A DNA stretch of 64,000 nt from Hyphomicrobiales bacterium (lineage in GTDB: Bacteria; Pseudomonadota; Alphaproteobacteria; Rhizobiales; MH13). Made by a program: the position numbers and the translations under genes. Every line of letters starts with the position of its first letter. Within the stretch, counting starts at the first letter, position 1. The notes beneath the pieces are model-generated. The model ran no database searches, was not told the DNA's origin, and saw only the letters and a program-made list of their open reading frames with translations. Location: assembly GCA_017642935.1 (NCBI GenBank), contig JAEPOK010000002.1, positions 744,001 through 808,000 on the forward strand. Reading direction: 5' to 3'. This document shows positions 16,432 to 26,596 of this stretch, piece after piece.

Positions 16432-18059
16432 TGGCAATGCTGGCACCCGCAACCACCTATGACGAAGCGCGCTCGACCTTTGCCTGGGACGTGCCCGAGG
16501 CGCTGAATATGGGCGTGCAAATTCTTGATGCGCCGGCAGCCCTCAACCCAACCGCACCGGCGATCATCGATGGTGTCACTGGCGAGGTGGCGACATTCGG
16601 TGAACTTGCAGACGAGGCCGCCCGGCTCTGTGGCGCGCTGCAGGCTCTCGGTGCCCAAAATGGCGATCGCGTGGCGGTGATCGCGCCGCAGGGCGCACGG
16701 ACGCTTGTCGTGCAGGCGGCGATCCTGCGCGCCGGATTGATCAGCGTGCCGCTGTCAGAACGCTATGGTCGCGAGGCACTAGCGCACCGCATGCAGGATA
16801 GTGGCGCGCGGTTTGCCCTCGTGTCGGCGGCTGGCGCTGCAAGCCTTGCCAGTATTGATGGTAACTTGCCGGATCTAGCGCACACGATCGCGCTGGAACC
16901 GGTCGATGGCGCGCTTTCCTATGATCAGTTGCTGGCTGACAAAGGCGCGGCCGTGCCACCGGCCGACACCGGCCCCGATGACCCCTGTCTGATGATCTAC
17001 ACCTCCGGCACGACAGGGCCGGCCAAAGGTGCGCTCCATGGCCATCGTGTACTCGCCGGACATATGCCGGGCTTTCTGTTTGCCCATGGCGGATCGGTGT
17101 CGGATCACGATGTGTTTTACACGCCGGCCGATTGGGCCTGGGCCGGCGGATTGCTCAACCTGCTTTTCCCGGCGTTGTCACTTGGCGCACCGGTGGTTTC
17201 CTTTTCCGATGCCAAAGGGTTTGATCCGGCACGGGTCGCGGCGATGATGGCCGATCGCGGGGTCACCCACGCGTTTTTACCGCCGACGGCGTTGAAGCTG
17301 ATGCGGGCCAGCGTTTCTGATGAGGCCATGCGTGGTATCGGCCTGCGTTCGGTGATGTCGGCTGGCGAGGCGCTCGGTCGCGCGACCTATGAATGGGCTG
17401 AGCGGGCTTTCGGGTTTGCGATCAGCGAGGCTTATGGCCAGACCGAATGCAATCTCATCATTGGGTCCTCAGCGACCTATGGCGCGACCCGCGCCGGCGC
17501 CACCGGCAAGGCGGTGCCAGGTCATAAAGTGTTTGTGGTGCGCGAAGATGGCACCGAGGCCGAGCCCGGCGAGTTGGGTGAGATCGCCGTGCGTTCGCCG
17601 GACCCGGTGATGTTTCTTGGGTACTGGAAAGCCGAGCAAGCAACCGAACGCAAATATCTCACCTCCACCACGCTCGGCACCCTGCTGATGACCGGCGACA
17701 TGGCGATGCGCGATGTCGACGGGTTCATCTGGTTTATGGGCCGGGACGATGATGTGATCACCTCCTCGGGCCATCGCATTGGCCCTGGCGAGATCGAAGA
17801 CTGTCTGACCGGTCATCCTGCCGTAGCAATGGCTGCCGTTGTCGGGGTTCCCGATGATCTGCGCACAGAGATCGTGCGGGCCTTTGTGGTGCTGCGCGAT
17901 GTCCATGAACCAGGCGAAGCGATGGCCGATGAATTGCGCGCGCATGTACGAGCCAATCTTGCTGCTCATGAATATCCACGCGACATCCGCTTTGTGGACA
18001 CGCTGCCGACGACGACCACCGGTAAGATCATCCGCCGGATGCTCAAGCACCAGGATTGA
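16431..18059 (+). CDS. AMP-forming acyl-CoA synthetase
   Basis: A 542-residue adenylate-forming ligase that should activate a short- or medium-chain carboxylate with ATP and CoA. Motifs: YTSGTTGPAKG (about residues 188-198) for ATP, EAYGQTECN near 330, TGDMAMRDVDGF and GRDDDVITSSGHRIGPGEIE near 440, and TTTGKIIRR with the C-terminal catalytic lysine. It resembles the acetyl-CoA-synthetase/medium-chain branch; the acyl group cannot be fixed by eye. The start ATG at 16431 overlaps the TGA of the channel gene, which suggests translational coupling; an ATG at 16437 is the alternative. Confidence 0.88.
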   Translation: MAMLAPATTYDEARSTFAWDVPEALNMGVQILDAPAALNPTAPAIIDGVTGEVATFGELADEAARLCGALQALGAQNGDRVAVIAPQGARTLVVQAAILRAGLISVPLSERYGREALAHRMQDSGARFALVSAAGAASLASIDGNLPDLAHTIALEPVDGALSYDQLLADKGAAVPPADTGPDDPCLMIYTSGTTGPAKGALHGHRVLAGHMPGFLFAHGGSVSDHDVFYTPADWAWAGGLLNLLFPALSLGAPVVSFSDAKGFDPARVAAMMADRGVTHAFLPPTALKLMRASVSDEAMRGIGLRSVMSAGEALGRATYEWAERAFGFAISEAYGQTECNLIIGSSATYGATRAGATGKAVPGHKVFVVREDGTEAEPGELGEIAVRSPDPVMFLGYWKAEQATERKYLTSTTLGTLLMTGDMAMRDVDGFIWFMGRDDDVITSSGHRIGPGEIEDCLTGHPAVAMAAVVGVPDDLRTEIVRAFVVLRDVHEPGEAMADELRAHVRANLAAHEYPRDIRFVDTLPTTTTGKIIRRMLKHQD

Positions 18060-18068
18060 TCGACATGA

Positions 18069-19274
18069 TCAGCGCTTAAGCGCGGCCTGCGCTTGTTTGG
18101 CGGCGCGTTTGATGGCGCCGCGCGCCGCTTTGCCCGCCACAAAGGCGGACTTGCGCGCCTTTTCTGCCAGCAAAATGGGCCCGAAGGCGCCGCTGCCGCC
18201 GGGTTTTAGATCAATCACCACGTCCACCAGCGTCAAGTGGTCGCGCCACAGTTTTGGCGCCAGTTGGCTGTCCGGCGACGCTAGGCTGTCGATGAGAAGG
18301 GGCTGGTCCGCCTTTTGACAATCGCCGAGCAGGCTTTCGGTCAGATTAGCCAGGGTGAGCACGCCAGGCCCGGCGCGAACGAACTGCTCGTCATAGGCGA
18401 CCTTCCAAGGCATCCAGATCGGCGCATCTTGCGTTCCGGCCTTGATTGATAGGGCACCGCCCAGCGGCCGATCCGGCCCGTTGGCGCCTTCCAGGCAGCT
18501 GAGATCGATGCGAACGCGCCCATCGTTGGAGAGGTTTTCCGCGACGGATCGCGCGTAGCTGTCGTGGCCGCGCGAGGATAGTGCAGTGCCCATGCGGCCT
18601 TTCCAGCCGCTCGCCTCAAGGGCGAGGAACCGGGAGAGCGCGTCGCGCAGGTCTTCGCCGGACGTGGCAATGCGGTGCACCAGCTCGCCTTCAGTCTTCA
18701 GTTTGCGGCGGCTGGCCTTGACCGATTGCAGGCGTTTGCCTCCCAGGATCGTGCGCAGCGTGGCGGCGTGCGTGGCCTCCGCGTCCAGACGAAGGCCTGC
18801 GCGCGGCGTGGACTCCAGAACATGCAGGCGGCGGCAGCTCTTTTCGACGACGCTTTGTATCAGCGGCCAGGCCGGCCCATCGGCCAGCACCATTTGCATC
18901 AACAGAACTGGCGGGCCGTCCTGACGGCGGGCGGCTTTGGCGAAAAGGGCGTCCAGCGCCTTTTCCGGCTCTTCGGGCGAGATCAGCGGCGTGCCAACCA
19001 TGGAGTAGGGGTGATGCCAAACCATAAGTGGTGACGGCGTTGGAACCGGTCCGTAGCGTCCACGGGCGCGAACAACCGGCATGGCGGCGCGGGGAATAGC
19101 GAATTCCGGGTCGGTTGCAACGCAAAGCTCAACGCCATCCGATGCCAGGTGGCGCAAGGCCGGCTCGATCATCGCCGGTTCGAAGAATAGGTTGCGCTCG
19201 ACCGCGTTGGCCGCCAGCCAGTCATAGCCATGGGGCAGATCAGGCTTTCCCGCGCTGGCCATCGCCACGCTCAT
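18069..19274 (-). CDS. GNAT acetyltransferase, CelD/BcsL-like
   Basis: A 401-residue protein matching the Acetyltransf_6 (CelD/BcsL-like) group, made of two GNAT-type halves and often found in exopolysaccharide or cellulose clusters. Visible features are the basic SVKASRRKLKTEGEL segment near residues 184-198 and the following FLALEASGWKGRMGTAL stretch near 217-233, which is typical of the group. The C-terminal 40 residues are Ala/Lys/Arg-rich. It overlaps the upstream flippase gene by four bases (ATGA), so the two are translationally coupled and probably act on the same surface polysaccharide. The acceptor is unknown. Confidence 0.78.
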   Translation of the reverse strand: MSVAMASAGKPDLPHGYDWLAANAVERNLFFEPAMIEPALRHLASDGVELCVATDPEFAIPRAAMPVVRARGRYGPVPTPSPLMVWHHPYSMVGTPLISPEEPEKALDALFAKAARRQDGPPVLLMQMVLADGPAWPLIQSVVEKSCRRLHVLESTPRAGLRLDAEATHAATLRTILGGKRLQSVKASRRKLKTEGELVHRIATSGEDLRDALSRFLALEASGWKGRMGTALSSRGHDSYARSVAENLSNDGRVRIDLSCLEGANGPDRPLGGALSIKAGTQDAPIWMPWKVAYDEQFVRAGPGVLTLANLTESLLGDCQKADQPLLIDSLASPDSQLAPKLWRDHLTLVDVVIDLKPGGSGAFGPILLAEKARKSAFVAGKAARGAIKRAAKQAQAALKR

Positions 19275-20725
19275 TCGGCTGGGCCCGGTGCCGGTAGCGG
19301 TTCGGCAGGCCCCTTCAGTCGACCGACGACGCCGATGAACGAGACGATGCCGAGCGTGCGACGCACGGCAATCACCAGGAGCAGGGTTTCAACGACCATG
19401 GAAAGGGCCGTCGCGACGGCGGCGCCGACCAGCCCAAATAGTGGGATAAGCGCGAAGTTGAGCGCCAGATTGACCACGAACACGCCGGCATAAAGCCAGG
19501 CGGCCAGCTTTTGCGCGTTGGCCATGGTGAGGATCGCTTCGGCCGGGCCGATGGAGGCGCGGATCACCACGCCTGCCAGCAGGATGGCAAGGAACAGCAT
19601 GCCCTCTTCAGCGTAGCCTTCGCCAAACAGGCCAAGGATAAAGCCGCCAAAGACCAAAAGCGCCAGCGCCAAGCCCAAGGAGGGCCAAAAGGTCCAACGG
19701 ATCGCATCGCGCAAGGTCGAGCGCAGCGCGGCGTCATTGCCGAGCGCGTGGTACTCGGCGATCTTGTGGGCGGTCGCGACGCGGATCGCGAAGTAGACGA
19801 AGTGCACAAGGGCTAGGGTCTTGGCGGCGGCGTAATAGACCGCGACCTCTTCCGGCGCAACGAACAGGCCGGCGACCATGATGTCGGTGTTGATGATGAG
19901 GTAGAAGATACCTTCCACCGCCAACATGGGCAGGGCGGCGCGCACATAGGGCGAGATCGTGCCGCCTTCGCTGTCGGGCGCATCGTCGGCGGTGGCGCCC
20001 AGCAGTTTGGTGAGCCTGTGGCGCAGCACGAAGAACTGTCCCACGATCACCAACCAGACGCCGACGAGGCTGGCGAGCATCGCGGTCGCGGCGTTGGCCT
20101 CGATGCCGACCAGAACGAACAGCACGAACAGCACAAGCACAAAGGTTGGGCGCGCCACAAAACTTGGAATGTTGACGAGGTCCGGCCAATCGAAGGCTTG
20201 CGCAATGGCGTCCTGATTGTCGAGCAGGGTGAGCATCGGCACGCAGATGGCTGCAAAGATCAGCGGCCAGACGAACGCCTGTTCGAAAAGACCCGGCATC
20301 AAGAGCACGATCGCGATGCCTGTGGCGCCGAGCAGGCTGGCGAAGCCGACATTCACCAGGCTGCCGCGGATCATCACCATCCGCAACTCACGGTAGCGAC
20401 CGGTTTTGTGAAGTTCCGGCAGGAAACGCAAAAGGCCGGTTGGGTAGCCGAGCGCACAGAAGGTCGCCAGTACCATGACCCAAACCCAGATGATGGCGAA
20501 CACGCCATACTCATATTGCCCCATCAGGCGGGCGAGGATGATCTGGGAAATGTAGGCCAGGCCGGCATTGAAGACGCGCACCGCAAAGGTGAGTAGCGCG
20601 GCCCGCGCTGCCTTGGAGCGCGGCCCGTCGTCTGAGAAGGCCAGATCCAGTTTCGCGCTAATGGGCGCGATTTTTTCGCTCAAATGGCCCGGCAGTTTTG
20701 CCGAAAGGTCCGAAAACAGGTTCAC
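19271..20725 (-). CDS. polysaccharide flippase (Wzx/MATE-like)
   Basis: A 484-residue membrane protein with about 12-14 hydrophobic helices, of the oligosaccharide flippase/polysaccharide biosynthesis group in the MOP superfamily. The start of the membrane region (LLTFAVRVFNAGLAYISQIILARLMGQYEYGVFAI, shared in pattern with RfbX-type exporters) covers about residues 45-80. It probably moves lipid-linked sugar units across the inner membrane. It is coupled by a four-base overlap to a CelD-like acetyltransferase. No glycosyltransferases are nearby, so the pair is an outlier of a polysaccharide pathway encoded elsewhere. Confidence 0.84.
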   Translation of the reverse strand: MNLFSDLSAKLPGHLSEKIAPISAKLDLAFSDDGPRSKAARAALLTFAVRVFNAGLAYISQIILARLMGQYEYGVFAIIWVWVMVLATFCALGYPTGLLRFLPELHKTGRYRELRMVMIRGSLVNVGFASLLGATGIAIVLLMPGLFEQAFVWPLIFAAICVPMLTLLDNQDAIAQAFDWPDLVNIPSFVARPTFVLVLFVLFVLVGIEANAATAMLASLVGVWLVIVGQFFVLRHRLTKLLGATADDAPDSEGGTISPYVRAALPMLAVEGIFYLIINTDIMVAGLFVAPEEVAVYYAAAKTLALVHFVYFAIRVATAHKIAEYHALGNDAALRSTLRDAIRWTFWPSLGLALALLVFGGFILGLFGEGYAEEGMLFLAILLAGVVIRASIGPAEAILTMANAQKLAAWLYAGVFVVNLALNFALIPLFGLVGAAVATALSMVVETLLLVIAVRRTLGIVSFIGVVGRLKGPAEPLPAPGPAE

Positions 20726-20880
20726 GCCGCTGAAATCCCTTGTGGTTTAGGGGCTTTCCTACCGCACCAGCGCTTAAGGGCGCGTTCGCGGCGATGGTGA
20801 GCAGAGCGTTAAGCTAGGCGATTTAACTCTTCGTCAATTTGCGTAGGCGATGGGTATCTAAGATTGTACTGGGGGTTGTA

Positions 20881-22929
20881 ATGTCTTTGTCGTCTTTGTC
20901 TATCAAGCAGCGCATCTTATTATGCTGCACTCTACCTTTGGTGGCGCTTGCCGCGCTGTCCACCTTCACGCTCTATTCAACCTGGACCGAAGCCTCGGCG
21001 TCGCAGGATATGAACCGTCTGCTGCACAAGGCAGAGATTCTTGGCACCGTTGTGCATGAGCTGCAGCGGGAACGCGGTCAAAGTGCAGGCTTTATCGCTT
21101 CTTCTGGTGCGAACTTCGCCGACCGTTTGCCGCAGCAACGCGTGGCGTCGGATGCGGCCTATGGTGAGGTCGAGGCGATGCTCGCCAACATGTCGCCGGT
21201 TATCGCGGAAGCGTTTGCCGACGATGTTGCCACGATCCTTCAGGACGAGGACCGCATTTTGGAGATGCGGGCAGAGATTGATGCTGGACGCGCCACTGTC
21301 GCCGACATGGCGGGTGTCTACACATCGACGATCCACCACCTGATTGTGGCGCTGGAAGGCATCGAAGATTTCGCCCATAGCGGGATGATGGCCGAACGAG
21401 TGGAATCCTACATTGCGCTGGTTGAAGCCAAGGAAGCAGCCGGTTTGGAGCGGGCCATGGGGGCGGCCGGCTTCGGATCAGGAACCTTCACTGAGACTGT
21501 GTATGCCCGGATGCTGACCCTTCAGGGCACGCAGCAAACAGACCTCGCCATTTTCCGGCGCTTGGGCTCCGACTCTATTGTTGCTCGGTTTGATGCTGAA
21601 ATGTCCGACGCTGTCACCGGCCCCGTCGAAGCCTATCGCCTGGTTGCGCAATCCAGCCCGTTCGGCGGCGACATTTCGTCCGTTTCCGGTCCGGAATGGT
21701 TTGCGGCCAGCACTGCGCGTATCGACGCGTTGCGTGAAGTTGAAGTGGCTGCGATCCATGAGCTGGAAGATCTAGCGCAGGCCGAATCCTCATCGGCCAT
21801 GAACCTTCTCTATATCGAGCTGGCGCTTGTTCTGGCCGTTCTTGTCGGGACGACCCTGTTTAGCTTGCGTGTTGCCGGCCAGATCACGGGTGGGATTACT
21901 CGTGTAGCCAAAACCATGGATCAGTTCGCTGAGCAGAACTACGATGTCGAGATCGCCGATGCTGACGCCAAAGACGAGATCGGCACCATGGCTCGTGGGC
22001 TGGTGAGCTTCCGTGATTCCGCCTTGGAACGCATTCGCATGCGCGAAGAATCCGATGCCGAGCAGGCGGCGCGCCTTGAACGCCAGGCCCGCGTGGACGA
22101 GCTGGTTGCTGCCTTCCGCGCGGAGTCGTCGGCCATGCTCGACGCAGTGATGGAAAACACCCAGTCCATGGAAGGTTCGGTGACGGCGCTTAACGGCGTG
22201 GCCGATACCTCACGCGATCAGGTGATGACCACCAGCGCCGCGTCGGAAGAAGCCTCGGCCAATGTGCAGACCGTGGCGGCGGCGACCGAAGAGCTGTCGT
22301 CTTCGGTTGAGGAAATCTCCCGCCAGGTTGTGCAGACCAACGAGATCGTCGATCAGGCGACCCGTTCGGCCGTCGATTCCAGCGAGAAGGTGACCCAGCT
22401 TGCTGCCGCAGCGCAGCAGATCGGCGACGTGGTCTCCCTCATTCAGGACATTGCCGAGCAGACCAATCTGTTGGCGCTCAATGCCACCATCGAAGCGGCG
22501 CGCGCCGGTGAGATGGGCAAGGGCTTTGCGGTCGTGGCAAGCGAAGTGAAGTCGCTGGCCAACCAGACGGCCAAGGCAACTGAAGAGATCGCCAGCCAGA
22601 TTTCTGGCATCCAGGGTTCGACCACGGATTCGGCGCAGGCCATCGAGGCGATCGCGCAGACCATGCGTGACGTGCAGACTTACACCAACGCGATTGCCGC
22701 TGCGGTGGAAGAGCAGGGGTCGGCCACATCGGAAATCTCGCGCAACATCAACGAAGCCGCGCAGGGCACCGGTCAGGTGGCCGAAGCCATGGCCACCATG
22801 AGCCAGGCTGTGGACGAGACCTCACAGTCGGCCGGGCAGGTGCAGCAGGCCTCCAGCGAGGTCAGCGACCGTTCGCAACAGCTGCGTGCCAAGGTCGACC
22901 AGTTCCTGTCGGATGTAGCGGCGGCCTAA
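20881..22929 (+). CDS. methyl-accepting chemotaxis protein with NIT sensor
   Basis: A 682-residue chemoreceptor. The first transmembrane helix lies at about residues 13-33. A periplasmic helical NIT-type domain follows (about 50-285, beginning with the typical [18 protein letters not shown]). The second helix is near 308-328, then a HAMP domain, and a C-terminal signalling domain with the conserved hairpin [19 protein letters not shown] and [18 protein letters not shown] domains were defined from nitrate/nitrite-sensing proteins, so an inorganic nitrogen ligand is possible but unproven. There is no C-terminal NWETF-type pentapeptide. The ATG at 20881 is chosen because TGGGGG lies just upstream; the 20839 ATG adds a basic leader with no ribosome site. 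Confidence 0.9.
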   Translation: MSLSSLSIKQRILLCCTLPLVALAALSTFTLYSTWTEASASQDMNRLLHKAEILGTVVHELQRERGQSAGFIASSGANFADRLPQQRVASDAAYGEVEAMLANMSPVIAEAFADDVATILQDEDRILEMRAEIDAGRATVADMAGVYTSTIHHLIVALEGIEDFAHSGMMAERVESYIALVEAKEAAGLERAMGAAGFGSGTFTETVYARMLTLQGTQQTDLAIFRRLGSDSIVARFDAEMSDAVTGPVEAYRLVAQSSPFGGDISSVSGPEWFAASTARIDALREVEVAAIHELEDLAQAESSSAMNLLYIELALVLAVLVGTTLFSLRVAGQITGGITRVAKTMDQFAEQNYDVEIADADAKDEIGTMARGLVSFRDSALERIRMREESDAEQAARLERQARVDELVAAFRAESSAMLDAVMENTQSMEGSVTALNGVADTSRDQVMTTSAASEEASANVQTVAAATEELSSSVEEISRQVVQTNEIVDQATRSAVDSSEKVTQLAAAAQQIGDVVSLIQDIAEQTNLLALNATIEAARAGEMGKGFAVVASEVKSLANQTAKATEEIASQISGIQGSTTDSAQAIEAIAQTMRDVQTYTNAIAAAVEEQGSATSEISRNINEAAQGTGQVAEAMATMSQAVDETSQSAGQVQQASSEVSDRSQQLRAKVDQFLSDVAAA

Positions 22930-23471
22930 GCCGAAAATCCACCGGTTTTCATATACACTTCTTCCTCGGGCGTGGTGACGCGCCCGAGGATTTTGTTTCG
23001 GTGCGGGAAACGGCCAAAGCGGCGGATCGCATCCATATGCACCAGCGCGTAGTAGTAGCCGTTCTGATTGCCGATCTGACGGAAGATGTCGCAGCAGGTG
23101 TTCTGCGCCTCCAAATCTTCGCAATGCATGTAGGGCATGTAGAAAAAGCCGCGCGCCACGCCGTGATAGGCCTTGTCGAAGTTTTTTGCGCGTGCGGCAT
23201 CGGCAACTGTCATCGCCTGCGCGTCCGATGAAAAAGCTTCTGGCGTGCCGCGGAAAATGTTGCGCGGCAGTTGATCGAGTAGCAGCAAAAGGGCGAGCGT
23301 CGTATGCGGTGCGTCCTGCCAATGATCGAGTTTGCCGGCGCGGGCCGCCTCGACCATGTCACCGAACCGCTCTTTCAGCATGGCATCGGTCTCATCGGAC
23401 TGGCTGTACCAACCCTCTTCGCCGATCTCCCACCAGGCGTCCAAAAGCTCCAGCGCGCGATCATTCATCAT
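22926..23471 (-). CDS. DUF924 family protein
   Basis: A 181-residue all-helical protein of the DUF924 family. It shows the characteristic [20 protein letters not shown] (about residues 74-93), Y/H-rich [15 protein letters not shown] (about 119-133) and [12 protein letters not shown] near the C-terminus. The fold is TPR-like and the function is unknown. The start at 23471 is supported by AAGGA a few bases upstream; 23468 is an adjacent alternative ATG. It converges with the chemoreceptor gene, overlapping by four bases at the stops, and diverges from tusA with a 46-base gap. Confidence 0.85.
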   Translation of the reverse strand: MMNDRALELLDAWWEIGEEGWYSQSDETDAMLKERFGDMVEAARAGKLDHWQDAPHTTLALLLLLDQLPRNIFRGTPEAFSSDAQAMTVADAARAKNFDKAYHGVARGFFYMPYMHCEDLEAQNTCCDIFRQIGNQNGYYYALVHMDAIRRFGRFPHRNKILGRVTTPEEEVYMKTGGFSA

Positions 23472-23517
23472 GGCATCCTTGTGTGGCGTTTGTCGGCAGA
23501 CGGTGACACAAAACGGC

Positions 23518-23784
23518 ATGACTGACGACTCAGGCGTTGAAGACACTGTGTTCACCGAACCGGTGGCCATGCTGGTGGATTGCATCGGGCTGAAATGCCC
23601 GCTGCCAGTGCTGCGTGCGCGCAAGGCGCTGCTTGGTCTGGCGCCGGGCAAGGTGGTTCAGGTGGAGAGTTCCGATCCGATGGCCATTCTCGACCTGCCG
23701 CACATGGCGCGCGAAGAAGGCCATGACGTTGTTGGTCAGCAGGTCAACGGCGAGCGCGCGACGTTCTGGATCAGGCGGGGGTAA
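23518..23784 (+). CDS. TusA-family sulfur carrier protein
   Basis: An 88-residue protein of the TusA/SirA/YedF family. The family mark is DCIGLKCPLPVLRARKAL: C27 in CPLP is the sulfur-carrying cysteine, and an additional C22 sits five residues earlier. Members pass persulfide sulfur for tRNA thiolation or sulfur oxidation. The start is the ATG at 23518. The 3' end overlaps the convergent CobW-like gene by 14 bases. No other sulfur-relay gene is close; the TauE/SafE-type permease is 9 kb away. Confidence 0.87.
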   Translation: MTDDSGVEDTVFTEPVAMLVDCIGLKCPLPVLRARKALLGLAPGKVVQVESSDPMAILDLPHMAREEGHDVVGQQVNGERATFWIRRG

Positions 23785-24829
23785 CGGGCGCGCGGTTCTG
23801 CTTCAGGCAGGCAGCGAAAAGCTCCTTGATCCGCTGCGTCTGGTCAGTCCGGGTGATCACCACGATCTGTGTCGCGCCGCGTTGAAGCTTTTTGACAATC
23901 GGTCCGGTGATCGGGCGGGCGGGATGCTGGAGCGGCCCAGCAGCGTGCACAGCCCAGGGCTCTGATTTTGCCTCGCCTTGCACCCAGGCAATGCCTTTCA
24001 CGCGCAGTAGGTCACCTGGCAGGTTCATGGCGAGCAGGTCCATGAACATGGTCAGTACGCGGCTTTCCAAGGGTGCGTCGGTTTCAAGGACAACCGAATA
24101 AGCGTGCTGGTGATCATGGTCGTGATGATGGCTGTGCGGGTTGTCGGTTGCCGGCAGGATGGGGCTTGGCGTGATGGGGCTCGCTTGGGCCAAAAGGCGT
24201 TCCAGCCATGCGGTGTCAGCTGCCAGCTCGGTGGTGGCGCGGCGCTTGGCATGCGGGTTGCGGGCGCTAAGCGCGGCGTCAAGCGTCTGACGGGTCTTGT
24301 CGTCAACCAAATCGGTCTTGGAGATCGCCAATACATCGGCCACCGCAATCTGTGCCGTTGCTTCGGGCGTCGCGTCCATCTGCTCCGGCTCCTGCGCGGC
24401 GTCCACCACGGTGATGATGCCGCCCACCAGATAGCGCAGCGACAGATAGGGGTGTTTGGCAAAGGCACCGAGGATCGGGGCCGGGTCGGCGAGGCCGGTG
24501 GTCTCGATGATCAGCTGTTTGAAGGGCTTGATGCGGCCATTGTCGCGGGCGCGCAGCAGGTCCTCCAGCGTCGTGACCAGCGGGCCCTGCAAAGTGCAGC
24601 AGAGGCAGCCTGAGGTCAGCTCCTCGATCATCAGACCAGAGCCTTGCGCCTCACTCTCGGCCTCAAGAAACAGGCCGTCGAGGCCGGCATCGCCGAACTC
24701 GTTGACGATGACCATCGAGTCAGCCAGCGCGTCTGAATTCAGCAACTGGTTGAGAAAGGTCGTCTTGCCGGCGCCCAGAAAGCCCGAGACGACGAGCACC
24801 GGCATGCGGTCCGGAAGTTTGGGGTCCAT
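23771..24829 (-). CDS. CobW/COG0523 family GTP-binding metal chaperone
   Basis: A 352-residue G3E-family GTPase. Walker A is GFLGAGKTT (16-24), the metal-binding motif GCLCC is at 74-78, and the guanine-specificity motif SKTD is in VLAISKTDLVDD. A histidine-rich segment (SHHHDHDHQHAY, about 240-251) precedes the C-terminal CobW_C domain. Such proteins insert or deliver zinc, cobalt or other metals to client proteins. UreG, a relative of the same superfamily, is encoded separately about 11 kb away, so this is not the urease chaperone. The ATG at 24829 starts just after the stop of the upstream carboxypeptidase gene (24840), suggesting an operon. Confidence 0.88.
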   Translation of the reverse strand: MDPKLPDRMPVLVVSGFLGAGKTTFLNQLLNSDALADSMVIVNEFGDAGLDGLFLEAESEAQGSGLMIEELTSGCLCCTLQGPLVTTLEDLLRARDNGRIKPFKQLIIETTGLADPAPILGAFAKHPYLSLRYLVGGIITVVDAAQEPEQMDATPEATAQIAVADVLAISKTDLVDDKTRQTLDAALSARNPHAKRRATTELAADTAWLERLLAQASPITPSPILPATDNPHSHHHDHDHQHAYSVVLETDAPLESRVLTMFMDLLAMNLPGDLLRVKGIAWVQGEAKSEPWAVHAAGPLQHPARPITGPIVKKLQRGATQIVVITRTDQTQRIKELFAACLKQNRAPVTPA

Positions 24830-24839
24830 GGGGTGCGGC

Positions 24840-26294
24840 TTAGTTTGGACGCGGCAACGGGGAGGGCACAGGGATCGGCACGGCTTGGCCCACCGTGCCC
24901 AAAATCGCACCAGGGTTGGCGGTCGCCGCTGGTGGCGTCAGCTGCACGGCCGGGCCACCGGTGGCCGGTGCGATTTGACCAGGAAGCGCCGTTGAGGTCG
25001 CCGCTGCTGGTGCGGCGGCCGGTACCAGGGCAAGTTGACCCGACGGGGGACGGGCGATCGGATTGGGTACGAGCCAGCGCCCCGCTGGAGCGACGGCAGG
25101 GCCGGTCGCGCCGCCTAAGGCTAGGCGGATCGGCTGCGGTTCGCGGATCACCGGACCAAGCAGCGTATCGAGAACGTCGATCTCGTTTGCCCCGTCGTTC
25201 TCGCCACTGGCGGCGCCGGAATTGGGCAAAACCACAGCGCTGGCATCGCCGGAAAAAGCGCTGGCGACAGATGTCGGATTGAAGCCTGGACCGGAGGTGC
25301 CGAACTGACCTGCGATCTCTTCAAAGGTTGGGCGAACCCGTGGGCTTTGGCAGACAATCGGGCGCATGCGGGTGGCGGTGGTTTGGAACGATCCGCTGGG
25401 GCGGAACTCAGCGAGCGGCGTGCCGGCAACATCGCCAAACAGACCGCCGCCGCGCCGGAATCCTTCATCGAGCTGATGGGCCGAGGCCGCTGCGCGTTCC
25501 AGGCCCGAACGGGCGCCAAGCGTGACGGTGATCAATGTACGACCGCCGCGTCGGGCGCCGGCCACCAGGTTGAACCCGCTGTCGCAAATGTAGCCAGTCT
25601 TGAAGCCGAAGGCACCGCGATAGCGCTGCAAGAGCAGATTGTGATTGACCCAGCGGGCCTCGCCCAGACGGACCGCGCCCATGGAGTAAAAGTCGTTGCG
25701 CTCGGGATAATCGCGCATCAAAGCGAGCGTCAGCAGCGCCAGATCATAGGCCGTCGTCACCTGGCCGCGATCGGGCAGACCATGCGGGTTGGTGAAGGTC
25801 GAGCGGCTCATGCCAAGCGCGCGGGCGGCACTGTTCATCTGGTCGATAAAGGCCGGCTCAGACCCGGCGACGCTTTCAGCCAGAGCAACGGCGATATCGT
25901 TGGCGCTTTTCACCATCAGCACACGCAGCGCATTTTCCACCGTTAGCACCTGCCCGACGGCAAGGCCGGCCTTGGAGGGCGGCTGGGCGGCCGCGTTGGC
26001 GGAAATGGTCACCGGCGATTGCATGGTCACCCGACCCTGGCGGACAGCCTCAAACACCACATAGGCTGTCATCAGTTTGGTCGTGGATGCCGGATACCAA
26101 GCATCGAACGCCCGGTTGGAGGAGAGCACCCGCATCGATCCGACATCGATGGTGATGTTCGGCCCGTCATAAGGGCCAAGGCCGGAGGAGGTCTGCGCCT
26201 GGGCGAACCCGGACGACAGCAGCCCAAGGGCCAACACCATGCAGGCCAAAAACGCATAGCGGTAGGCGAAGAGCGGAAAGCGGATAGATGGCAC
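24840..26294 (-). CDS. D-alanyl-D-alanine carboxypeptidase (PBP5/6 type)
   Basis: A 484-residue periplasmic serine peptidase of family S11 that trims the terminal D-alanine of peptidoglycan stem peptides. It has a signal peptide (about residues 1-34, ending AQAQ). The active-site triad is complete: STTK at 70-73, SAN at 130-132 and KTG at 232-234. The C-terminal 200 residues are rich in Ala, Pro and Gly and look disordered instead of forming the usual membrane-anchoring domain. The gene lies upstream of the CobW-like gene, with only ten bases between stop and next start. Confidence 0.9.
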   Translation of the reverse strand: MPSIRFPLFAYRYAFLACMVLALGLLSSGFAQAQTSSGLGPYDGPNITIDVGSMRVLSSNRAFDAWYPASTTKLMTAYVVFEAVRQGRVTMQSPVTISANAAAQPPSKAGLAVGQVLTVENALRVLMVKSANDIAVALAESVAGSEPAFIDQMNSAARALGMSRSTFTNPHGLPDRGQVTTAYDLALLTLALMRDYPERNDFYSMGAVRLGEARWVNHNLLLQRYRGAFGFKTGYICDSGFNLVAGARRGGRTLITVTLGARSGLERAAASAHQLDEGFRRGGGLFGDVAGTPLAEFRPSGSFQTTATRMRPIVCQSPRVRPTFEEIAGQFGTSGPGFNPTSVASAFSGDASAVVLPNSGAASGENDGANEIDVLDTLLGPVIREPQPIRLALGGATGPAVAPAGRWLVPNPIARPPSGQLALVPAAAPAAATSTALPGQIAPATGGPAVQLTPPAATANPGAILGTVGQAVPIPVPSPLPRPN

Positions 26295-26596
26295 GGTTCT
26301 TCAGCCCATTTTGGCGTTCAGGATGATGATGACATGCTTGGCGCCGATTGCTGAGCGTTTGCGCGACTCACACCGGCAGTCATCTCGTTTCTAACCGATG
26401 TGGCACGAGCAAGGCAAAAGGGAAGGTTGATCGCCGCCTTGCGGGGATTTCCAGCAAGCGATGCGTCATGGTGACTGCCTACCAGTTGGGCTTTACCTGC
26501 GTGTCCGGGCCGTACTAAGAACTACGGATAAGCGCTGGCGCCCTCCGGACACCGAGATGAGGCTAAACAATCAGCGCCCATGCGAGGGAGACTTGA
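26295..26596. other. intergenic region before TAXI-TRAP genes
   Basis: 302 bases between the divergent carboxypeptidase and TAXI genes. No coding frame is convincing. It should hold both promoters, but no clear hexamer pair is seen. Its right half holds a possible three-helix RNA structure (26501-26552). GAGGGAG at 26584-26590 is the ribosome site of the TAXI gene. Confidence 0.4.
26501..26552 (+). promoter_or_regulatory. candidate structured leader RNA of TAXI-TRAP operon
   Basis: GTGTCCGG (26501-26508) and CCGGACAC (26545-26552) form an 8-bp closing helix. Within it, CCGTA (26510-26514) pairs with TACGG (26523-26527) around an eight-base loop, and GCG/CGC (26532-26541) makes a short third helix. 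This is the layout of a three-way junction, 45 bases before the TAXI start codon. No known riboswitch class is recognised. Chance pairing in GC-rich DNA is possible. Confidence 0.35.

Noticed and set aside
23771-24829. CobW-like protein as a second urease GTPase
   Set aside because: A true ureG is present; this protein has the GCLCC motif and CobW C-terminal domain of the COG0523 group.
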